A stretch of DNA of 11,836 nucleotides from JAXGVG01 sp040773965 (GTDB lineage Bacteria; Pseudomonadota; Alphaproteobacteria; UBA9219), in NCBI GenBank assembly GCA_040773965.1, contig JAXGVG010000048.1:1-11836 (forward strand). The letters are read 5' to 3'. How positions within the stretch are numbered: position 1 is the stretch's first letter; each line of letters starts with the position of its first letter. The translations under genes and the position numbers were made by a program. The notes under the pieces were generated by a model that saw only the letters and a list, made by a program, of their open reading frames with translations, did no database searches and had not been told where the DNA came from. This document shows, in pieces, positions 5,634 through 11,836 of the stretch.

Positions 5634-6947
5634 TCATCCGTTCAGTTGTTTGATTTCATGAAGGAACTGGTCGTTGCGGTCGTATTCGTTTCTGAACATG
5701 CCGAAAGAGGCAAAGGCCGGGCTCAGGATGATGTTGTCTCCCGGCCTCGACGCGCTGGCGGCCAGGCCTACGGCTTCGTGCATGGACGAAGCTACGTTGA
5801 GGCCGGGCAACTGCCGAAGGACGCGCGCACTGCCTGTGCCCTTGATAAGAACGCACCGAATTTTGTTCTCGGCAATGTAAGCGATCAGCCGGTCGATCGG
5901 CAAACCCTTGTCGCTGCCGCCGAAAATCATGACGACTGACGCAGGGGCGAAGGACGAAAGGGCGGCCAGCGTGGCTTCCTGCGTCGTGGCGTTGTTGTCG
6001 TTGTAGATATTTCGGCCCTTCCATGTGCCTATAAATTGCAGGCGTCCCTCGACGCTTTCGAAAGCGCGAAGCGCGTCTTTGATCGTCCGGCCGTCTACGC
6101 CGCAGGCTTTGGCGGCGGCTTCAGCGCAGGCGGCATTTAACAAATTATGCGTTCCCGGCGCTTTCAGGGCGAAGGAAGAGGGGAGGGGCCGCACAATAAT
6201 CCAGTTCGAAGGCGTTCGCTCTTTGCCGACGATTTTGGCGACGTCTTCCGATGCCACGAACACATCGCCCGGTTTCTGGTGGCGGAAGATGGCCGTTTTG
6301 TCGTTCAGGTATTGGTCCATATTTCCGTCATAGTAATTCATATGATCGGGATAAAACGTCGTAAAAACTGCGATATTCGGGCTGATCATGAGGCTGTCGA
6401 AGCCCTGAAGCTGCCAGGAATCCAACTCAAGAACCGCGACGTCGAATGAACGCGAATCGGCAAGAAGGGAGAGCGTCGAAACGCCCCTGATATTCCCGCC
6501 CACGAGGACTTTCATCCCCGCGCGTTTCAGAATAGCGGCGATCATGTGCACGGTTGTCGTTTTTCCTCGCGTGCCCGTCACGCCGATGGTTTTGATCGGC
6601 GCAAAGCGGGCGAACAAAGCCGTGCTCATGTAAACGGGGACGCTATTTTTTTGCGCGTGTGCGATGTACGGGTTGTCCAGACGAACCCCCGCGCCTTTAA
6701 CGATAAAATCGACTCTGGAGAAAATCCTTTCGTCATGTCCGCCCAGAAAGAATTCGATGTTTTTGTATTTCCTGAGGGCGTCGACGGATGGGCGAAGTTC
6801 ATCTTCGCTTTTTTGGTCCGTGACAAAGACTTTCTCGCAATGCCCGGCCAGAAACGCGGCGTCGCCCACGCCGCGCCCTAAAAGGCCGAGTCCCATAAGA
6901 GTCACGGTTTTGTCCCGGAAAAAAGACGCGATCGTCTCGCCGTCCAC
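5634..6947 (-). CDS. murD: UDP-N-acetylmuramoylalanine--glutamate ligase, divergent MurD
   Basis: Cytoplasmic Mur ligase expected to add glutamate (normally D-Glu) to UDP-MurNAc-L-Ala. The product is 437 residues. In order: the UDP-binding loop TLMGLGLLGRGVGDAAFLAG (16-35), the P-loop VTGTRGKTTTVHM (123-135), LELDSWQLQGF (173-183), FYPDHMNYY (198-206), Lys217 in NDKTAIF as the probable carbamylated lysine, HNLLNA (267-272), YNDNNATT (315-322), GGSDKG (343-348) with Lys347, and LSPAFASFGMF (408-418). The three Mur ligase domains are complete. It differs from ordinary proteobacterial MurD in several places: TRGKT for TNGKS, SWQLQ for SFQLE, NDNNATT for NDSKATN, and EGRLQ for the usual HRLE. From memory these forms match MurD of candidate-phyla bacteria. 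The start is GTG at 6947, supported by GAGG 6 bases upstream. Place in the cluster, between mraY and ftsW, is the normal murD place. Confidence 0.9.
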   Translation of the reverse strand: MDGETIASFFRDKTVTLMGLGLLGRGVGDAAFLAGHCEKVFVTDQKSEDELRPSVDALRKYKNIEFFLGGHDERIFSRVDFIVKGAGVRLDNPYIAHAQKNSVPVYMSTALFARFAPIKTIGVTGTRGKTTTVHMIAAILKRAGMKVLVGGNIRGVSTLSLLADSRSFDVAVLELDSWQLQGFDSLMISPNIAVFTTFYPDHMNYYDGNMDQYLNDKTAIFRHQKPGDVFVASEDVAKIVGKERTPSNWIIVRPLPSSFALKAPGTHNLLNAACAEAAAKACGVDGRTIKDALRAFESVEGRLQFIGTWKGRNIYNDNNATTQEATLAALSSFAPASVVMIFGGSDKGLPIDRLIAYIAENKIRCVLIKGTGSARVLRQLPGLNVASSMHEAVGLAASASRPGDNIILSPAFASFGMFRNEYDRNDQFLHEIKQLNG

Positions 6948-6950
6948 AGT

Positions 6951-8039
<1,089 letters not shown>

Positions 8040-8049
8040 GCGTTCGGTC

Positions 8050-9480
8050 CTAACTCGCCATTTTCTGCGAAGCCTTCTGTTTTTCCGCAGAGCGCAGCGC
8101 GTCGACGATGCGTTCCATATGCATGCTGTGCGATCCCTTGATCATGACGACGTCGCCCCTGCGAACGGCGGCGGCGACGTCAGGCGCGAGCGCGGCGCTG
8201 TTGCGGGCGCTTTTGCCGCGGAGGGAAGGGGGTAGGGATTCATACAAATAAGTCATCATGTCGCCGCAGCAATAAACGGCGTCGATGCCCGCTTTCTCAA
8301 GATCTTCGGCAAGGGCCGCGTGGAGCCGGGGCGCGCTATCGCCCAATTCCTTCATGTCGCCGAGAACGGCGATGCGGCGGCCCTTGGGACCGGCCGTGGC
8401 CCGGCTTAACACGTCGATGGCGGCGCGCATGGCAACCGGGCTCGCGTTATAGCTTTCATCGATAAGTGTAAAGGCGCCGCCGCCGGGAAGCGGAATCGTT
8501 TTTTGGACGCCGCGTCCTTTGGGATGGCTGAACGTCGCCAAAGCTTCCGCGCACGCCGGGACGTCGGCGCCAATGGCCGCGGCGGACAAAAGCGTTCCCA
8601 GCGAGTTGAAAGCGACATGTCGGCCCGGCGCGCCGATGCGGTAGGTCAGCGTTTGGCCCAGAATGGAAGCCTGGACTTCGCTGCCGTCCTCGACGCTGTG
8701 GCAGTCAAGAAGCCGGGCGTCGCATTTGGGCCCGCTGCCGAAGCTCAGCGCGGACTTAAGCCCCTGCGTCCGTGCGGCGGCGAGAAGACGCGTGTAATGC
8801 GGGTTGTCGAAGTTGAGAACGGCCGTGCCGTTGGCGTCCATGCCAAGGAATATTTCCGCCTTGGCGTCTGCAATCGCCTCGACAGAGGAAAAAAATTCAA
8901 GATGCACGGCTTCGACGTTCGTGATGAGGCTCACCTGCGGCTGCACTTCGCGGGAAAGAGGGCCGAGTTCGCCCGCGTGGTTCATCCCGATTTCGAAAAT
9001 GCCGTAACGCGCGTTGACCGGCAGCCGTGTCAGCGACAGCGGCACTCCCCAATGATTGTTCAGGCTTCCTTCGTTGGCGTACGTATCCGCCAGCGTGCCC
9101 AGCATAAGGCGCAACTGGTCCTTGCTTCCCGTTTTGCCGACCGAGCCGGTGACGGCGATGATCTTGGCGTTCGCGCGCTGTCGCCCGACGCGCCCCAAAT
9201 CCTGAAGGGCCGTAAACGTGTCTTCGACGAAAATCAGCGGCACGCCGGAGGGAACCTGCGCGGGCGCGCGCTGCACGATCGCGGCGGCGGCGCCTGCGGC
9301 GAAAGCGGCGCTAACGTACGTGTGGCCGTCCTGTTCCGGCCCCTTGATCGCAATAAAAAGATCGCCTGGCTGGATGGCGCGGCTGTCGATGGAAACGCCG
9401 TGCGCGACCCACGACTGCTCATGCAGGCACTGACCCCGCACGGCGCGTAAGACATCTTCGGCTTGCCAATTCAAAATCAT
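8050..9480 (-). CDS. murF: UDP-N-acetylmuramoyl-tripeptide--D-alanyl-D-alanine ligase
   Basis: Cytoplasmic ATP-dependent ligase that adds the D-Ala-D-Ala dipeptide to UDP-MurNAc-tripeptide, completing the pentapeptide used by MraY. The product is 476 residues. The N-terminal domain has VSIDSRAIQPGDLFIAIKG (29-47). The P-loop reads VTGSVGKTGSKDQL (110-123), the TGSxGKT form of MurF. Further motifs are GSLNNHWGVPLSLTRLP (138-154), FEIGMNHAGELG (162-173), HLEFF (193-197), the probable carbamylated Lys207 in ADAKAEIF, IDESYNASP (340-348), LGDMKELG (373-380) and IKGSHSMHME (447-456). The ATG at 9480 overlaps the murE stop as ATGA, and GGGGAAG sits just upstream within murE, so the pair is coupled. 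Length, start and motifs are ordinary. Confidence 0.97.
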   Translation of the reverse strand: MILNWQAEDVLRAVRGQCLHEQSWVAHGVSIDSRAIQPGDLFIAIKGPEQDGHTYVSAAFAAGAAAAIVQRAPAQVPSGVPLIFVEDTFTALQDLGRVGRQRANAKIIAVTGSVGKTGSKDQLRLMLGTLADTYANEGSLNNHWGVPLSLTRLPVNARYGIFEIGMNHAGELGPLSREVQPQVSLITNVEAVHLEFFSSVEAIADAKAEIFLGMDANGTAVLNFDNPHYTRLLAAARTQGLKSALSFGSGPKCDARLLDCHSVEDGSEVQASILGQTLTYRIGAPGRHVAFNSLGTLLSAAAIGADVPACAEALATFSHPKGRGVQKTIPLPGGGAFTLIDESYNASPVAMRAAIDVLSRATAGPKGRRIAVLGDMKELGDSAPRLHAALAEDLEKAGIDAVYCCGDMMTYLYESLPPSLRGKSARNSAALAPDVAAAVRRGDVVMIKGSHSMHMERIVDALRSAEKQKASQKMAS

Positions 9481-10964
9481 AAGGCTTCCCCGCGCAACGC
9501 CCGGCGCGCCACATCGGCATCGTCGAACGGCAAAACTTGATCGCCAACAATTTGGCCTTTTTCATGGCCTTTCCCGGCTATGACCAGCACATCTCCGGCG
9601 CGAAGTTGCGCCATGCCGTCGTAAATCGCCTTGGCCCTGTCGCCGATTTCACGCAGATTCGGCCCCGGGGTGCAACCCGCCAGTATTTCCTGGCGGATTG
9701 TGTCGGGAATCTCCTTGCGCGGATTGTCGTCGGTCACAATCACTTCGTCGGCCAGCCTCTGGGCGATGGCGCCCATGATCGGCCTTTTCCCTTTGTCGCG
9801 GTTTCCGCCGCAGCCGAAGACGACGTGAAGTCTGGCACCCGGATGTGCGGTGACGTGGGGACGTAGCGCCGTCAAAACGTTCTCCAGCGCGCCCGGCTTG
9901 TGGGCATAATCGACAAAGACGGCGCCGCCCGTAGCGGTCGTGCCCGCAAGCTCCAGCCGTCCAGGCACGCCCGTGAGCTTTTCAAGAGCCGCAACGCTTT
10001 TAGCGGCGTCTTCGCCGCTGCCGATGACGACGCCCAGCGCGCACAGGCTGTTCCAAACCTGAAACGAACCCACGACGGGCAACAAAACGTCATAGTCTTT
10101 GCCCATGGCGGCAAAGCGAATGCGTTGGCCCTGCGCGCGCGGCTCAAAACTTATAATGCGTATATCCTCGCCCTTCCGGCCATAGCTGATGACGGCATGC
10201 CGCCGCGCTTTGGCGCGTCGGCTAAGTTCCTCAAACTCGGGCGCGTCGGCGTTCAGGACAACGGGACTTCCTTCCGGAAGCAGCGCGTCGAAAAGGCGCA
10301 TCTTGGCCGCGAGATAGTCTTCCATGCTGCTGTGATAATCGAGGTGATCGCGCGAAAGGTTCGTAAAAGCGCCTGCTTTCACGCGCACATAGTCGAGACG
10401 GGAAAGAGCCAGTCCGTGGCTGGAAGCTTCCATGGCCAGATGCGTGATGCCTTTTCCCGCCGTTTCGTCAAGCAAATGGTGCAACGTCACAGGATCCGGC
10501 GTGGTCAGCGAACCGTAGCGGGATTCCGCCGCGGTGACGAGGCCAAGCGTGCCGATGCTGGCTGAAGGATGGCCGTTGCATGCCCATATTTCGCGCGCGA
10601 ACTGCACGGTCGATGTCTTGCCGCTGGTGCCCGTGACGGCGGCGATGATCGCAGGTTGTCGGGGGTAGTAACGCGACGCGAAAGCGGCTAACGCGCGGCG
10701 CGGATCGGCGGCGGTAACAAGGGCGACATGCGGCGGCAAGGTTTTCGGATCCGTATCGTCCGGCGCCAGAACGGCCGTCGCGCCGCGTTCGATAGCGTCC
10801 TTGATGAAAGCGCGTCCGTCCTGTTGGGCGCCCGGAATGGCGGCAAAGAGAAAACCGGCTTTCACGTTACGCGAATCCGCCGTAACGCCGCCAATATCCG
10901 GGTCCTTTCCGTAAAGGCGGGCATTATCACCGGGCGCTATTAGATTCGACAGCTGCATAATCAT
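9477..10964 (-). CDS. murE: UDP-N-acetylmuramoyl-L-alanyl-D-glutamate--2,6-diaminopimelate ligase
   Basis: Cytoplasmic ligase that adds meso-diaminopimelate as the third residue of the stem peptide. The product is 495 residues from this start. Visible are GVTADSRNVKAGFLFAAIPG (26-45), the P-loop TGTSGKTST (111-119), LTTPDP (153-158), EASSHGL (179-185), NLSRDHLDYH (202-211), the probable carbamylated Lys221, VDYAHKPGAL (351-360), GCGGNRDKGKRP (384-395) and DDNPRKE (412-418). DNPR with Arg416 is the DAP-selecting motif; lysine-adding MurE proteins lack it. Three near starts exist: 10967, 10964 and 10958. AAGGA at 10970-10974 is 2, 5 and 11 bases from them, so 10964 fits best. The first 38 bases overlap the end of ftsI in another frame, and the end overlaps murF by 4 bases. 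Confidence 0.97.
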   Translation of the reverse strand: MIMQLSNLIAPGDNARLYGKDPDIGGVTADSRNVKAGFLFAAIPGAQQDGRAFIKDAIERGATAVLAPDDTDPKTLPPHVALVTAADPRRALAAFASRYYPRQPAIIAAVTGTSGKTSTVQFAREIWACNGHPSASIGTLGLVTAAESRYGSLTTPDPVTLHHLLDETAGKGITHLAMEASSHGLALSRLDYVRVKAGAFTNLSRDHLDYHSSMEDYLAAKMRLFDALLPEGSPVVLNADAPEFEELSRRAKARRHAVISYGRKGEDIRIISFEPRAQGQRIRFAAMGKDYDVLLPVVGSFQVWNSLCALGVVIGSGEDAAKSVAALEKLTGVPGRLELAGTTATGGAVFVDYAHKPGALENVLTALRPHVTAHPGARLHVVFGCGGNRDKGKRPIMGAIAQRLADEVIVTDDNPRKEIPDTIRQEILAGCTPGPNLREIGDRAKAIYDGMAQLRAGDVLVIAGKGHEKGQIVGDQVLPFDDADVARRALRGEAL

Positions 10965-11836
10965 CATCTTCCTTATTCGCTTTTAAACTGCTCAATACTT
11001 CCGTGCCCAAAGGACGTAAAAGCTGGCGTTCGGTTGCCGCTAACATGTCCGGCTCAAGCGGCGGCAAGTTAAGCAAAGGGCCGATCTGGCCGATGACGCG
11101 GCCAACGACCGGGGCTGCCGTCCAGCCGCCCGTCGCATAACCGTACGTGCGGGCGTTGCCCTTGGGATCGTCTAAAACGGCAAGCACAAGATAGCGCGGC
11201 GACTGCGCCGGGAAAACCCCAATAAAGGAAGAAAGACGGGCATTTTTACTGTATTGGCGGCCGCTAAGCTTGTCGGCCGTTCCGGTCTTTCCCCCCACGA
11301 TATACCCCGCCACTTCCGCGGCCTTGGCCGTGCCGTGGGTCACAACAAGCCGCATAAGCGCGCGCATTTGCGCGACGGTCCTCGGCGAGACAATGCGTTC
11401 GCGGCCCACGCTTTCGAGAGGCACATCCGCCGCTCTCAAAAGCGTAGGTTTTACGAGCGTGCCGTCGCCTACGAGGCTGGCGACGGCGCTGGCCATCTGC
11501 ACGGCATTGACGGCGATACCGTGGCCAAAAGCCACGGTCAGCGTAGTGGCATGGCTCCAGTTGCTGGCCGAAGGCACCAGCGGCGATCCGACTTCAGGCA
11601 ATTCGACGGGAACCCGGTCAGTCAGTCCGAGACGGGTAAGGAAAGCGCGTTGCCGCGCCGCGCCGATGCGTTCGGCCATGCGCGCGGCGCCGATATTGGA
11701 CGATTCCATAAAAATCTCGGCGACGTTTAAGCGATGTCTGGCGGGGTGAAAGTCGCGGATCGTCCGGTCGCCGGCCTGAATCGGATGCAGCGTATCGAAA
11801 CGGTCGGACGGCTTGATAAGGCCGGAATCCAACGCC
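10927..11836 (-). CDS. ftsI: Septal peptidoglycan transpeptidase FtsI (PBP3), C-terminal part (partial)
   Basis: Class B penicillin-binding protein anchored in the inner membrane that cross-links septal peptidoglycan together with FtsW. About 302 C-terminal residues are in the window; the membrane anchor, dimerisation domain and the active-site SxxK lie beyond the right edge. The fragment begins with ALDSGLIKPSDRFDT, the stretch that normally follows the SxxK by some tens of residues. The second transpeptidase motif SSN is at 11695-11703 in FMESSNIGAARMAE. The third, KTG, is at 11281-11289 in GGKTGTADK. Between them are AFGHGIAVNAVQMASA and SSFIGVFPAQSPRYLVLAVL after KTG, typical of FtsI. The last 50 or so residues, after GGWTAAPVVGRVIGQIG, form a charged tail rather than a domain. 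Placement just before murE is the usual ftsI position. Its TGA at 10927-10929 lies inside murE. Confidence 0.95.
   Translation of the reverse strand, partial: ALDSGLIKPSDRFDTLHPIQAGDRTIRDFHPARHRLNVAEIFMESSNIGAARMAERIGAARQRAFLTRLGLTDRVPVELPEVGSPLVPSASNWSHATTLTVAFGHGIAVNAVQMASAVASLVGDGTLVKPTLLRAADVPLESVGRERIVSPRTVAQMRALMRLVVTHGTAKAAEVAGYIVGGKTGTADKLSGRQYSKNARLSSFIGVFPAQSPRYLVLAVLDDPKGNARTYGYATGGWTAAPVVGRVIGQIGPLLNLPPLEPDMLAATERQLLRPLGTEVLSSLKANKEDDDYAAVESNSAR
10970..10974 (-). promoter_or_regulatory. Ribosome binding site of murE, inside ftsI
   Basis: AAGGA on the minus strand within the ftsI reading frame, 5 bases before the ATG at 10964. It favours that start over 10967 (2 bases) or 10958 (11 bases) and implies that murE is initiated while ribosomes are still finishing ftsI. 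Confidence 0.55.

Noticed and set aside
8503..9450. Long plus-strand ORF of about 315 codons
   Set aside because: It lies wholly antisense to murF, whose motifs are complete, and its translation is rich in Arg/Gly/Ala with no recognisable domain. It is a by-product of GC-rich codon use in murF.

Overview
The window is one continuous stretch of a division and cell wall (dcw) cluster. Every supported gene is on the minus strand, so transcription runs from high to low coordinates. In that order the genes are ftsI (3' end only), murE, murF, mraY, murD, ftsW, a damaged small membrane-protein gene, murG, murC, murB and the first 50 codons of a ddl-type ligase. The order ftsW-murG-murC-murB-ddl, with murB inside the cluster, is typical of Alphaproteobacteria. 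MurE carries the DNPR motif of meso-diaminopimelate ligases, which fits a Gram-negative, DAP-type peptidoglycan. The DNA looks moderately GC-rich by eye, except for AT-rich patches at about 4100-4500 and 1190-1280. I cannot place the organism below a likely alphaproteobacterial or related lineage.

Layout. From 10927 to 11836 is the transpeptidase end of FtsI (PBP3). From 8050 to 10964 are MurE and MurF, joined by an ATGA overlap. MraY (6951-8039), MurD (5634-6947, GTG start) and FtsW (4506-5624) follow with gaps of only 3 to 10 bases. The tight packing then breaks: 560 bases separate ftsW from murG. These hold a T-rich reading region that would encode about 130 residues with four hydrophobic segments if two compensating one-base changes in homopolymers are allowed. 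After that come MurG (2785-3945), MurC (1280-2740), a 147-base AT-rich gap with a possible promoter, MurB (155-1132), and ddl running off the left edge.

How the genes work together. MurB completes UDP-MurNAc. MurC, MurD, MurE and MurF add L-Ala, Glu, DAP and the D-Ala-D-Ala made by Ddl. MraY transfers the product to undecaprenyl phosphate to give lipid I, and MurG adds GlcNAc to give lipid II. FtsW polymerises lipid II at the septum and FtsI cross-links it.

Most unusual points. (1) The MurD is not of the usual proteobacterial kind. Its GLGLLGRGVGD, GTRGKTTT, SWQLQG and NDNNATT signatures resemble, from memory, MurD of candidate-phyla (CPR/Patescibacteria-type) bacteria, which suggests transfer or an under-described subtype. 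(2) There is a frame-disrupted membrane gene between ftsW and murG. (3) murG has no visible Shine-Dalgarno and is preceded by a 14-codon ORF whose stop overlaps its start. No clearly new multi-gene system is present; the window is mainly an essential core operon.
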